Notes under the pieces: generated by a model
Told to the model about the DNA's origin: nothing
Seen by the model: the letters and a program-made list of their open reading frames with translations, nothing else
Databases searched by the model: none
Assembly (NCBI GenBank): GCA_030159075.1
Contig: BROG01000533.1
Location: 62,001 to 126,000, forward strand
DNA: 64,000 bases
Reading direction: 5' to 3'
DNA from: Atrina japonica
Taxonomy: Eukaryota > Mollusca > Bivalvia > Pterioida > Pinnidae
Program-made: the position numbers and the translations under genes
Part shown: in pieces, positions 35,431-48,081 of the stretch
Layout: each line of letters starts with the position of its first letter
Numbering within the stretch: position 1 is the stretch's first letter

Positions 35431-38400
35431 ATGTACAACGGTTCAACAAAATATCCCATTCCCGGTATGTTCATATCAATATATCATGCCATATATGATA
35501 ATAATAATGATAATAATAAAATACAAAAATTTATATTTTCGATCTCTTTTTAATCCTTATTAGTCTGTGACAAGGAACATATATTTAGCACACACATATA
35601 TACATATATATATATATAATTAAGACTATCTAATAATCAAATAAGAGATAAACGCAGGCATAAAAATTTTATATTCCTGTACATTCTGTGAAAATAAAAT
35701 CAGGTCCAGTGTGGTATGTATATATAAATAATAAGGCCAAATGAATCTTTTGCAAAAGAATAAATATCAAACTTTCTGAAGCAACGGTCGCGATATATAT
35801 AGTTATTTCGCTTGTGTATATCTTTTTTGTCTTTGTACATCAATCTAAGTAATAAAAACGTTAGGGGAAGGCATAATTTGTTATACCGTGTTCTAATTGA
35901 CATTAGTCACTTTCAGAATTGCCAGACTCCGACATCCAGGTTTCCAAAAACAAAGATGGAATGGTTATACAAGAATTGATGCTGATTGAAGACTTTTATT
36001 TCCCAGCTATTCCTGTGAAACTGGGAAAAATCCCAGATCCTCGAACTAATGTTCCCGCAATACGTGAAATGAATATATATGATGACGACATAATAATTTG
36101 CGCTCACCAGAAAGCAGGTATTGAGAAATTTTCCTAACATATTAAAGGTTGAAACTAGGAAAACTCCATCAACTAAAATAAATAAAAGATATATTGTTAC
36201 CAAAATATCAAAGAATTTTCGAAGTGGTCAGTTTTAGAATCAAGAGAAGGGACTTCTTTGAGAAATATTAATGTCAAAATAATGTATAACTGTATAGGTC
36301 TACCAAGGTAAATTGGCACCTGTTTACAAACACAACGAGTCTAAACCAAATCATAACGTGGGTGACAAGCTACTTGTCGTCATAAAGGTATTAGAGATTC
36401 ATTAATGCATGGGGTCCGTGCATGGCAATATGTTTTGCCTGTATTACCTAATTTTGGAAAGTAGACCGTATTGTTTTGGATTTTGACTCAACCCGGATGT
36501 GCCACTTTACCTTGGTAGACCTACACATGTACAGAACAAAACATATATGTTATATCTGTTTCAAATATTATTTCTTTAGTAAGTTAAGTAACTCAACATT
36601 TCACTTAGAGAAACATTTTAATTGCAAATAGTCATTATACCGACTGTAAAATGTGAGGATTGTGTTTCCTGATATCATAGCATATCCTTACATTTGAACA
36701 GTAAGTAGAAATGTTCATATGTTGAACACGCATATCGAATAATCTGTGAGATACTTTTAAATATTGACAGTTAATGCTTGTCTTATAGCCTGATTGCTTG
36801 TTTGTCGCCTGTGTCCATAATAAGTATAAGGTCCAAGTAGGAAGCGTACGTGCTTGACTATGTGGGATCTCTGATTTCTTGTTTGTCGTCTGTGTCCATA
36901 GTAAGTATAAGGTCCAAGTAGGAAGCGTACGCGCTTGATTATGTGGGATCTCTGATTTCTAGTTCGATTGAATATTTCGCATACGTATGAATATTGTCGT
37001 TGATAAATTGACCACCTTTGATATAAATTAAAGATCACAGCTAGCTTTTTATCATTCGATACAAAAACTTCTGAATGAAGTTTGCTTCATGATTGGTTCT
37101 CATGGGAATGTAGAGGGTTTGATGAATGAGCTGGTCTACAAACACTATAGTCTTTGAGCCACCAATAAACCCTGTTCCCCCAAGGGGAATTTTGAAGGTT
37201 ACGATTTTCTGAAAGCTTATAAAAATGCTACAAAATGAGCCACATTTAAGCTATCTGCTATACAAGTATTACTCTAACTGCAAAAAAGACCTTAAATAAA
37301 GGATTAATTGTTTATTTCCAATTTTCAGCGATTTCTGTTGATTTTCCATGGTTTTTACCGCTCCTAAGTGGCCAGAGTGCTGAAAAAGCTCAATTTGTAA
37401 CATTTTTGATGGGCTTTCTAAGAAACATACTCCCCAAAAACACATTGGTAAAAACATGGGTCATAAGTGGTTTAAGTATAATACTTTTTTCACAGATTTC
37501 TGTTTAAAAAATAGATTTTTTACCCCAAAACAAAAAATGTTATAAATAATGGTTATTAAATGGGTCAATACTTGTCATTTAAGATATCTACCATACAACC
37601 AGTACTTTCACTACAAACAGAGACCATAAATGAAGGATAACTTTAGGATTTCCAGTTTTCAGCAATTTTTGTTAATTTTCATGGTTTTACCCCAAAACTC
37701 GTAAACGCCCCAACGGCCAGAGTGCTAACATGGCTAAATTTGTTGCATTTTTAATAATCTCATTATTAGCAAGGGGTCTACTACACATAAATTGTCTATT
37801 CAACATTGTTTTATATGAGCTTTAGTGTATTTGTGTGTTGAATCAGAAAATTGTGGACAAAATACGTATCGTGGTAACAAATGACTAGTTATTTCAATTT
37901 GTGCGTACGACTTTTAGTTGTTGGTGATGCACAAAAGTTTTTATTTTAATTTTTCACGCGGAATTGTTATATGAAAAGTAAAAAAGCCGTAATTTTATAA
38001 AAGTTGTTTGGAGTGTTTATCTGATTTATACCGCTTCTAAATAATGCAACTGTACAGTATCGCTGATATTTGCCCTTGATCGCTGTCAGTTTACAATCCA
38101 AAAACTATTTTGTTTAAGTAAATATGTTAATTTTCCGATTCCTGTAGCTCCATGCTCACATGTCCGACAGGTGACATGACAGCAGGGTGTATACTTTTTG
38201 ATTACTAGTGTAATACACACTTAAACTGGTATCTATTAAGGATTCGTGGATGGTTCGGTTCAGTATATATAAATAACCTACGTATTCCATATTGGAACTC
38301 CAAATACTAAATAATTATTTTAGTTTATATCAACAGTAATAACGCAAATCTACATACGCACACTTTTTAAAGTCCACTTGTTACAACTATTGATACTTTC

Positions 38401-40017
38401 GCGACAACTCGTATTAAAATTGATTCAGATTAACATACGGACTCACGCCCCCATGACACCTTATTTACCTACGATCATTGTCACATGTTTTGCACATTGC
38501 CTTGCCTATGTTACCTATACTTATAACATTGTTTTCCCTATATTTATTTATCTACAGGGACACATTGGGTGTGGGAAATCACGCGGATGCTACTAAAGAG
38601 CAAAGCAGAGTACGAAATATCTCCTAAGGAGGAAAGTATGATAGAGTTTAAGACACCAGATGAACTGGACTACCTCCCAAGACCCCGGGTACTTAATACA
38701 CATTTACCAGTACATATGTTACCAAAGCAAGCATTGGAGAAAAAGACCAAAATATTGTTCATTCAAAGGAATCCCAAAGACGTGATTGTATCACTGTATA
38801 ATCACAATATAAAACTATACGAACGTTTGAAAGGTCACTGGGACGATTGTCTGACTTCTTTTATACAGGGATTTAGTAAGTGATAAGTTCTATTTTAACA
38901 TTCTCAGTAAATAGTACTTAAAATACATACTTCAAGTTTCCATCCTCTTCACATTTCTTTTATATTTAATGTATGCCTGAAATATATAAATCTCGGGTCC
39001 TTTACATCATTAATCATATTTGTCCTTGATGTAGAATTTGGGGGCCAAATTTGAATGAACGGATGTGAAAACTTTTTGGAATAAACTATTATGATTTAAT
39101 AACGACAAGTGTAACATCTTAAATCGGTCACATGCATTTAGATACGTGTGTGTGTGTGTGTGTGTGTTAATCTGGTGACGTATATACAATAGATGATTGT
39201 GCATATTTCAGGCAGTTTTGGACCTTGGGTTACGTATACGAGAACATATGAACAATATCTACTAGATCATAAAGATGCGAATATTCTGCCTCTTTTCTAT
39301 GAAGAACTGAAAAAGGTATATTCTTATTAGTATCTCATTTACGATGACCTTGTATACTAAATACTCGTAAAAGCCGAATGTTAATCAGAATGCTGTAAAT
39401 AAATGAAATTTATCTGATGTTGAATATGATATGATATGAGATAAGTTGGATATTACTTAAGTTTGATCGTCATTAACGGAGAGAGACAAGGTAAAAAGAA
39501 CGCTTTAAAACATTGTACGGTTATAATGAACAATGATTTACAAACTAGATATACAACTTATATCTATGTATTTTGATGTTGGCGTGAGAGGTGCTTAATG
39601 TGGTGGGAGGAAAACGGAGTACTCGGAGAAAACCCAACGTGACCACCATATAATCTCACATACTTCCCTGTCTAGTCCGAGGATCGAACTCTGTTGCACT
39701 GGTGAGAAACGGATACCTCTAACCAGTGGCCACTCAAGGTGGATCAATTATAGCACGTCTGTCTATATGCGGAATTTACAGGCTCCAATTCTCCTCCACA
39801 TCGTATTTGATACATTTTGAAATTTGAGATGCTCCTTTAGTAGCGCTTGGCAAAAGGAACTGAAAGTGACTAGTGTTTTTAGAATGAGATAATCGGCATA
39901 ATGATAGGACTGGCATTTCGAGGAACCCTAGTTCTCATGTATGGGTGTAAATTTGAGGAACTTCTTCTCGTGTAGTTGCGATTTGCTGTGTAATTGACAA
40001 TTTGTAGTCGGGACACA

Positions 40018-40094
<77 letters not shown>

Positions 40095-41434
40095 ATATAT
40101 AAACGGTAAACCACTGAATATTCAAAATTTTCGGCCCCTTGGACTTTATCAAGTGAAAGACGACACTAAGTATTAAGTCCGCACGTATTGTGCAGACTTT
40201 ATACTATGTAACTTTACATATTGTCGTCTTTCACTTGATAAAGGCCAAAGGGCCGAAAATTTGTGAATATTGAGTGTTTTACTGTTTTTTCGTATAACTA
40301 TACTTCCCTTTTTAGGACATTGAATTTAATTGTATATAGTCATTTATATATATACTGGATAACTGAAAAGGCATCATGATAACCCTGTCCAACTTCTTGT
40401 TTGTTAATGACATGTATGGCTTGTCGGTATCGAGTTGATAATTATCATAGGGAAATTAATGACTGCGCTTTACAATAAATGCCACAGTTTCGGCTTTCCA
40501 ATCGTAAATTTTCCACATTTAAGTAGTAATATCCCACAATAACCTGCATATGGAGTTTATATTTCACAAAATCATATGAACATTTTATATACAGATGTAA
40601 ACTACTCACTGACAAAATATTGACACGGGGATATCGAACACCTCGTTTGATGTCAAGATTCCGCAAATTTTATGGTCGGTTTAATAGTCTTGTTTGCGAT
40701 TACTCTATTTCATTAAGTGAAATGTTGAGTTGCCTGTTCAAAAGCGGTTGTTGAGACGTCTGTATCAAATGTGACGAGATTCATACCTCACGTATATCAT
40801 TTGGATTTGGTTGTAGACTCACGGCGGGTGTGACCGGTCAACAGGGGATGCTTACTCCTCCATGGCACCTGATCCCACCACTTGATTTTTAGAGGTCCTT
40901 ATCCCCTCTTTACAAGTTTTGGACTGGACATTCTACAGATTTATACTTTGGTCCCTAAGGTTTTTTTTATATTACATGTGTGTCTTTTCAAATCAAATCA
41001 CATTTGTCATATAGGACGTGCCATTGATATCAATTCTTGAAATTACAGAATCCAGTCAGTGAAATTAAAAAGCTTGCAGAATTTCTTAGAATTGAAGCCA
41101 ATGATTGTTTAGCAACTGAAGTCGCAGAAAAATGCAACTTCAAAAATCTTCGAAAAGCAGATAGCGATATAAAGAACAAATTTATGGGTTTGGGTTCTGA
41201 TGTTATTTATAGAAAAGGTAAGTATGATTTTTACGACGAAGAATAACAACTTATCATAGGTTTAGATATGAATGTTGTTCTGTAATCTAGAATTTGAGAA
41301 GTTTCAACCTAAATTTTCTTCGTTGTAATCTTTAATATTGAAATTTTCTTAGATTCTGTTTAATCAGGAAAAAGATTTAAACAATTACAAAACATATATT
41401 TATCTGCTTTCTGTTGTATATATATTATTATGCA

Positions 41435-41480
<46 letters not shown>

Positions 41481-41624
41481 CATATATATATATGCCATTT
41501 ATATATATATATATTATATTTATATATATATATATGCATGTTTACATACTTAATTTATGAAGGAAAAAACGGGTCTGTACAAAACCTCGAGGTACCGACG
41601 TTTATATATATAAATATAGATAAT

Positions 41625-41671
<47 letters not shown>

Positions 41672-41752
41672 TATGTGTGTGTATGTATATGTGACTATCG
41701 ATGGCTCAAACGTCGGTACCTCGAGGTTTTGTACAGACCCGTTTTTTTCTTC

Positions 41753-41824
<72 letters not shown>

Positions 41825-43304
41825 TTTAATATATATATATATATAAAGTTCATCTAATTATCCACGGCGAAGTAGATCTAATTTGTTCAATAAAATGTTT
41901 TTGTTTCCTCTAGCGCTTTCATGTCTAGAACAATCTCCAGGAGGATGTATTAATTGTAACTAAGTGTTACAGTAACACTTGATAGTCTACTTCAGCAATA
42001 TGCAACCTTCTAGCCAGGTTGACGGCATCTTGTAAGCAAATATCTTTCAAATTCAACATTAATCACTGCTCCCTCTTTTGGATTGAGACAGGTGTAGGTG
42101 TCGCCACGTCAAAGAACCCTCACTGCTCAATGGCCGTAAGTGCCGCGCATAGGTCAAATTTTGAAGCCCTTAAAAGGCATTTGGTCTCCATATAAGTGAA
42201 AGGTTTTTGTGTGGTGTGGGATGTTAAACAATCAACAATATGAATGCGAGTTTTAACTCCATTTAATCACAAATGCTGTGAAGGGGGTACATGTATAAAA
42301 TGTTTTATAATGTGATCAGCTTTTGAATACGTCTATAGTAATAGACTTATGATATATATAGCCAAAAGACAAGCAGACATACACGGATAAAAACTGATAT
42401 GCAGACTAACTTAGTGACGTGGACAATCAAAGAGACACGCGGTCAAACACAATGACAAATGGTCAAACACAGTGACGAGTTGTCAAACACAGTGCCAAGT
42501 GGAAAACACAGTGGTAATTGAACAAACACAATAACGAGCAAACAAACTAATGACAGACGGCTAAGCAAAATTACAGGTGGACAAGCTCACAATCGGACAG
42601 CCGGACGATCTGATGGAAAATCAAGGGGTTGATAAAATTTCATGGACTATATTAGGTTAAAGTACCCCATGTTGAGCAGTGACAACAATGTCATATTCCA
42701 TGATAGGATTCACCAAGTATTGAAGTGCATAAAATCTCCGAATTATTTCCTCTTTAGTTTTCTATTTAGCTTCGACATCTTGATAATCAACTGTTTCTTC
42801 AACTGAGTTATCTCTCTGGCAGATTGGTTTGAGCAACGCGCTATAAACTACGATGCTTCTCTAAACTACGATGATTCTCATGTCCAGTCAGAGGCCCGGG
42901 GAGGATAGTCAAGTATACATGTAACTGTGGCTTATGATATGACGATTTTTGCCAGTTTACTTGTAGAAGCACGTTGTTTTTCCCGGGTATAATAAATGAG
43001 GGATTTTTTTCTCGTCGGGCATAAAAATAATTGTCATATTTCTGAAAAATTATTTAATGTTTCTTCTGGTAACAATAACACAAAACACAATATATTCTTG
43101 AAACTGATACACTTTAAATTTTCAAAAAATCACACATTTCTGTTATGCAGTGATTAATAATACATTAAAATATTATTTGTTTCAGGAGAGGTGGGAGACT
43201 GGAAAAACTGGTTTACCGTAGCGCAAAATGAAATGTTTGATGAAATGTTGGAAAACAAAATGAAAGACTGTACATTCAAATACACATATGCCTTAGAATC
43301 TTAA
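35431..43304 (+). CDS. Cytosolic sulfotransferase, paralogue 1 (six exons, 314 aa)
   Basis: Transfers a sulfuryl group from PAPS to a small hydroxyl- or amine-bearing acceptor in the cytosol. Exons: 35431-35464, 35917-36117, 38558-38875, 39212-39315, 41049-41217, 43186-43304; all junctions GT-AG, intron phases 1,1,1,0,1, total 945 nt. Visible SULT hallmarks are the 5'-phosphosulfate loop HQKAGTHW (residues 75-82, catalytic-type Lys77 kept), NTHLP with the presumed catalytic His127, the 3'-phosphate motif RNPKDVIVS (Arg149, Ser157), and near the C-terminus [10 protein letters not shown] plus the dimer motif K-x3-TV-x3-E. The length is normal for the family. In-frame ATGs at 35359 and 35383 exist, but a good splice acceptor ends at 35391, so the ATG at 35431 is preferred; it also matches paralogue 2. 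A polyA signal AATAAA lies at 43596. A foldback hairpin sits about 180 bp upstream, and a Penelope-like tail and two hairpins sit in introns. Acceptor substrate is unknown. Confidence 0.92.
36292..36526 (+). mobile_element. MITE, same family, copy 3
   Basis: The best copy: TATAGGTCTACCAAGGTAAA on the left, CTTTACCTTGGTAGACCTA on the right, about 235 bp, no coding capacity. It is located in the first long intron of sulfotransferase paralogue 1. Confidence 0.75.
36590..36760 (-). mobile_element. Degenerate Penelope-like element fragment
   Basis: The minus strand retains ATATGAACATTTC and AGTGAAATGTTGAGTTAC, the end of the RT frame, in the first large intron of sulfotransferase paralogue 1. Confidence 0.5.
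36786..36960. repeat. Two-copy tandem repeat, 81-bp period
   Basis: GTGTCCATA recurs at 36811 and 36892; the intervening GGTCCAAGTAGGAAGCGTAC is identical. The 27-codon unit is open on the minus strand but unrelated to any family I know. Confidence 0.75.
37200..37770. repeat. Diverged tandem repeat, about 335-bp period
   Basis: CCAATTTTCAGCGATTTCTG near 37318 and CCAGTTTTCAGCAATTTTTG near 37651, with GGCCAGAGTGCT in both units. It lies inside the sulfotransferase 1 second intron; non-coding. Confidence 0.6.
39588..39748 (-). mobile_element. tRNA-derived SINE-like element, third type
   Basis: The minus strand reads GGCCACTGGTTAGAGG and CAGAGTTCGATCCTCGG (A/B-box-like), then GGGTTTTCTCCGAGTACTCC and TTTTCCTCCCACCACA. 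It is in sulfotransferase 1 intron 4. Confidence 0.5.
40012..40100. repeat. (CA)n(TA)n microsatellite
   Basis: CA to 40060 then TA to 40100, adjoining the hairpin at 40101. Confidence 0.95.
40101..40288. repeat. Foldback hairpin in sulfotransferase 1 intron 4
   Basis: Arms of about 65 bp (AAACGGTAAACCACTGAATA inward to GTGAAAGACGACA), loop about 55 bp. Directly preceded by (CA)n(TA)n. Confidence 0.8.
40440..40970 (+). mobile_element. Penelope-like element copy in a sulfotransferase intron
   Basis: Truncated RT end (TTTCGGCTTTCCAATCGTAA onward) and full 3' tail ending ATACTTTGGTC. It lies in the intron between sulfotransferase exons ending 39315 and starting 41049, in the sense direction. 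Confidence 0.78.
41559..41752. repeat. Foldback element with (TA)n loop in sulfotransferase 1 intron 5
   Basis: Nearly identical 44-bp arms (GGGTCTGTACAAAACCTCGA, then GGTACCGACGTT) flank a TA-rich loop; TA-rich repeats also lie outside. Confidence 0.8.
42088..42235 (+). mobile_element. SINE family B, 3' part
   Basis: CACGTCAAAGAACCCTCACT to GGGATGTTAAACAATCAAC, lacking the tRNA-like head; in the last intron of sulfotransferase 1. Confidence 0.6.
42410..42570. repeat. 20-bp minisatellite
   Basis: Degenerate units like GGTCAAACACAGTGACAAGT repeated about seven times, in the last intron of sulfotransferase 1. Confidence 0.6.
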
Positions 43305-43704
43305 ACACACTTACTACACAGGATGATTGAGGCTTATAGACTAAATACTATAGTATTAGCGTATGATACTTTGTACCGTTTTCTATATAACATTGTAATA
43401 CCAATGAGATGGATAAGGAAGCGATAATGTTAAATTGAAACCTCCCAACCCTATATATTGTAATAGACTCATCTAAATAATGGAAAAGAGTATACCATCT
43501 AGATACTTGGGGTGAAGGGTTAATTACATAAGATGAAATGTTTATGTAAAACTAACCAAAGTAATACAGTTTCATTTGCTTATTCATTCGTTATCAATAA
43601 AGGATTAGATCAATATTGATGTTTTACTATTATCTAGTAGTCTTAGAAAAAGTTATAAATTAGTTGCCTTCATTTTGACATTTTTGTACCATTTATCTTT
43701 TACC

Positions 43705-44482
43705 GTGACTGTTCCTTTATTCATACAAAGCAGACTTCATTCAGAAACTGCTGAATCAAGAAAAAGGCTAGCGGTGTTCTTTAATTTCACATTTAGAGAT
43801 ATTGGCGACGTTTTGTAAATTAATAATGATAATTTTCATACATATGTCAATGCGATATATCCCAACCAACTAGAAATTAAAGATATAACAGAATCAAGCA
43901 CACACGCTTCATACTTAGACATTTTACTTAATATAGACACAGACGGGAAATTGGCAACTAAGCTATACGACAAACGCGACAATTTCGGCTTTCCCATCGT
44001 AAATTGTCCACATTTAAGTAGTAATATCCCACAGTCACCCGCATATGGAGTTTATATTTCATAAATGATCCGATATGCCAGACCGTGCTCAACCTATGAG
44101 CATTACATATACAGATGTACATATACAGATTACTCACTGACAAATTATTGACACAGGGATATCGAAACCCGCGTTTGATGTCAACGTTCCGCAAATTTTA
44201 CGATCGTTTAATAGTTTTTGTTTCCGATTACTCTGTTTCACTGGGTGAAATGTTGAGTTGCCTTTTCGTTGGCGGTTGTTGAGACGTCTGTACCAATTGT
44301 GACAAGGATTCGTTCCTCATGTATTTCATTTGGACTTGACTGTGGACTCACGGCGTGTGTGACCGGTCGACATGGGATGCTTACTCTTCCATGGCACCTC
44401 TTGGTTTCCAGAGGTCCGTGTTTGTCCATTCTGTGTCCTGGACATCCTAAAGATTTATACTTTGGTATCCGAGATTTTTATA
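43705..44482 (+). mobile_element. Penelope-like element copy downstream of sulfotransferase 1
   Basis: Starts at the RT segment encoding SFIQ-like sequence and covers the catalytic region, where the YIDD box is changed (AGATATTGGCGACG, reading DIGD) and followed by a stop. It then runs through the RT C-terminus to the 3' tail at ACTTTGGTATCCGAG. It begins about 100 bp after the polyA signal of the sulfotransferase. Confidence 0.78.
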
Positions 44483-44564
44483 ATAATAGTCTTGTCTCAG
44501 ACAATTTCCTAAAAATATTAAAGGAGAAGGACAACGAAGGGTGAAAAATAGTCATATTCTTTTG

Positions 44565-45040
44565 TTACACCTCGCTGTTTACTGGAAGAACAAACATGGC
44601 TCAATGGCCGAATGGCTGTAAGAAGCAGATCACTTTGTTTATGTCTTTAAATGGGTTTGATCTTTAGGAAAATGGAATAACGTTTAGATTTTCTATGGGT
44701 GAAATAACCATTTCTCTATTTGTTCACCGGAAAAACAGATGTATATTTCTGTTGAAACGTCTGTAGACACGGTATACACTAAAGTACAGGTAAGATTTAA
44801 TGAATATTGTTAAGCCTCTGAGACTTCGCACGTTTCGCGTTGCGAGTACAGATATACAATTACCACCGATATAACTAATCCGCCTTTTATACCTGCTGTG
44901 GAACTTGATTTTCCGGAGAAACAATTACAAATATGTCACCTGTATGGGGATATGAAGTGGGAATGTTTCAAAACATTTTTTTCAACACACATTTGTTTTT
45001 TATTAAAAGTTCAAAAGTTTTTTATCTTCGTAGTTCAGCT
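44565..45040 (+). repeat. Dispersed repeat X, copy 2
   Basis: Counterpart of 16718-17200. Both copies begin next to the 3' end of a Penelope-like element and both end at GTTCAGCTTTAA. Confidence 0.65.
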
Positions 45041-45072
45041 TTAACATGTGTCTAAATATTCATATGATAAAA

Positions 45073-45169
45073 CAGTTATGGACTTTCGAGTGGATGAATA
45101 TGATGTAATATTGACCAGAAATTCAGGTCAATATTACACCATATTCATCCACTCAAAAGTCCATAATTG
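45073..45169. repeat. Foldback hairpin
   Basis: Arms of about 44 bp (CAGTTATGGACTTTCGAGTG onward), loop of about 9 bp, few mismatches; starts about 30 bp after repeat X. Confidence 0.82.
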
Positions 45170-45249
45170 TATATTGTGGTAGGCTCTTACAAGATTTTTC
45201 TGTTAAAATAATTTATATTTTATGTTTAAATGTCCCACTTCCTGATATT

Positions 45250-45470
45250 TGTAACTCACCTGAGCCGAAGGCTCAAGTGAACTATAGTCTTTATTCATTG
45301 TCCGGCGTCCGTCGTCCAAGTGTAGACCTGTTGAAATTAGTTCACATAGATCAACTCTGTTAAGTGACCACATGCATTTCTATGAATCAACTGTAAGTTG
45401 AATGTACGACCTAAATAGCCGTAGATAGTTACAGTGCATATGTCATGGCCATGTACTAACTGGTGATAAT
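45250..45470. repeat. Dispersed repeat with ACCTGAGCCGAAGGCTC start
   Basis: Begins TCACCTGAGCCGAAGGCTC, a near palindrome around CCGAAGG, then TGTCCGGCGTCCGTCGTCC. Same general type as the element at 60676; the right end is not clear. Confidence 0.5.
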
Positions 45471-47983
45471 TTTTATGGATATCAACAGAATCTGTGGAAA
45501 CAATTCATTCAAGTAATATTGGGAGAGATGCATTAAATAATATATACATATATTTTATAAACTATATCCTTGAGTGAGGCAGATAAAACAGAGCAGAAAT
45601 CCACTGCATTAATGAATAGTAGGTACCATATAAATATTTAATTACGCGTGTTATATCTTTATACCATAATATCCAATTGAAATATTGGACTAACGAAAAA
45701 AAAACTGTTAGAGTTGAAACAACTAAAAACTGTCATCAATATTAGTTTCGTCTTATTCTTCAGAAAAAAAAATTTCCTGGATAAATTTTACATACAATTT
45801 ATCAAATAAAAAATCTACGGTACTAAAATGGTTGACTGAGTATTTTTTCTGTCATATCAATCACAGTGGCCAGTGGAGAAGGGGCAGACGACAACAGAAA
45901 ATGTTGTTATTCATTTACAAAGGTCTAAGAGAGTTACTGTAATTTATTTATCATGTAGCACTTATAATGCAAAACATGTATACAAACCTTGCCTTGCAAC
46001 AGATCACCAAACATGAATAGAATACCGGTATGAATATATGTGAAGAGCTAAGGGGATTAAATGGACTCATTTTTCTTTGTTTTATTCTTTTACATTTTCA
46101 ATGCCTTTTTCAATTGAAAAAGACAACAAAAACTCTAAAAGAGATGAGGTATTTTCTATGGGCTTATTTATTTGGTGTTGAGTTACAATATTGCAATTCG
46201 TTAAAATAAAATTGTTATTATTTTGATAACATTATACTGTATAATGAGGGAAAAAATAAATATTTTAAAACTGAACCGAAAAAACAAATAGCTATGACCA
46301 GATACTAACCCGCTACCCTCGAGGTTAAGTCCTCCTCCATACCGCCTGGCGATCGCGATTTATACTCTACCTCTTTTTAAATGTTGTATAGTAGGCTAGA
46401 TCTAGATCATGTTTGGGCCATGCCGTTCGATAGTTTCCAATAATTTCTGTATTTTATTTTCAATATTATAACATTTATTATGATGATCCTTTGTGTTTCA
46501 AATACGTAAGCATTCATTTTCACTTCACAGCCCTAATGCGGATGTCATGTTTCATTGCTTCTTTTACCATTGTTTGGCCTGTTTTATATATCATATTTAT
46601 GTCGTTATATGTAATGTTTTAGAGGGTGCGATACGTTCAACTGAATGATGACGTTAGTCTGCAGACGACTTTGTAGACTTAGTCTAACCTCCTAATTGTT
46701 CTTTGATCTCATATTTCATGTAGATATTTTTCTTTTTCAAGTAAAAATTGTGTACTGAACGGGCTCTATACGGGTGTATAGTGATTTGTTTGTTTACATA
46801 TGTAAATTAGCTCATTCCGGATTATGTGGATTTTCATCAACAGCACACCTTCTGATCCAAAAATTCCCGCGTGGAAAAATTCCTTCTGTTCATCGGATTT
46901 AATGGACTGCAATAACTTTTTAGATCATAGGGTGTGCTTTATATGAAAAACGTGGTCAAAGTTGAAAAAATGGAGATTTCTGCAGGAAACTAGTCCGAAA
47001 TCGGTTTCGTCTATTAAATAGAATTCAGCAAGATGACATTTTGGCGCAGGGAAATTTTGGCATGATGCGATGGTATCAAGCCTTGACAAACTTTGATAAC
47101 AATTTTATTTCAATTCATTCTACTTTAACTTTAAAGATATCGCAGGGCCTATAGCGCTAAACATGGTTCTTGTCCTTTATTCATCTATAATTTAGAAAGT
47201 AATACAAATTGAGGTATGATCATTTTCACTATTATTACATCTATGTAAAAAAAGTAAAACTCTGTAGAATGGACAATAGGCCACTGACATTACCTTTAAA
47301 TGAGGAAAATATTGAACTAAAAAGGTCTCACGCTTACGACATTGTATATGGTTCGATATGAATAATTATATTCGGTGTCATACCCAACAATCTGTTCCCT
47401 TGTTAGTCGGTACGAGTTATCGCGCCTGAAAGTTACCTGATTTACCTGAGCCTACCATCACGCCGAGACCTAGTGAATCTTTTCACACCTGAGTCGATGA
47501 ATCTTGTTATCAGTATGTGACCATCAAATTGCATGATAATATGATTGTACATATACTGTAAACACGTCAAATATAGACAGGAGAGACACAAGTGTCTTGA
47601 ATCAGCGATCATCATATATCGCTGCTTGAATGAATGAAGTTAAAATTTGAACTAAATAATATATTGACAATACCGACAAAATGCTTGATTTAAAAATACC
47701 TACTTGATTAAAAATATGTATATAGTCGTATTATTCAATAAGGGTAATTATATGCACCTTTTTGGATTTATACAATTATACCGGAATGACAATTAGGTGA
47801 CAATTTTTGTCTTATCTCTCTAGAAAAAAGATTCCAATATTTATGTACGGATTCGCGACGCGTTAAATCAAAAACTTTTTTTATTTCATCTAACTTTTAA
47901 AATATTTCCATTAAAGTAATGTCAATGTATTAAAATTTCTCAATATGGAAATACGGGAAGTGTGAATATTTTTAAAAGTTTGC
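45471..47983. other. Intergenic stretch, nothing recognised
   Basis: AT-rich, no open frame above background, no clear repeat partner inside the window. Confidence 0.5.
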
Positions 47984-48057
47984 TTGTCTGTTAAGTCCAG
48001 TTTTAAAACCAGCTATAAATATTGTTTTTTAAAACGTATTTCACATAATTATCAGTC

Positions 48058-48081
48058 GACAGGTAATTCCTACCACAATAA
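48058..48081. repeat. Left target-site duplication of the LINE
   Basis: 24 bp beginning GACAGGTAATTCC and ending ACAATAA; repeated at 51615-51638 with one transition. Confidence 0.75.

Noticed and set aside
41430..41846. 138-codon open frame rich in IYIYIY
   Set aside because: Translation of (TA)n tracts around the foldback element.
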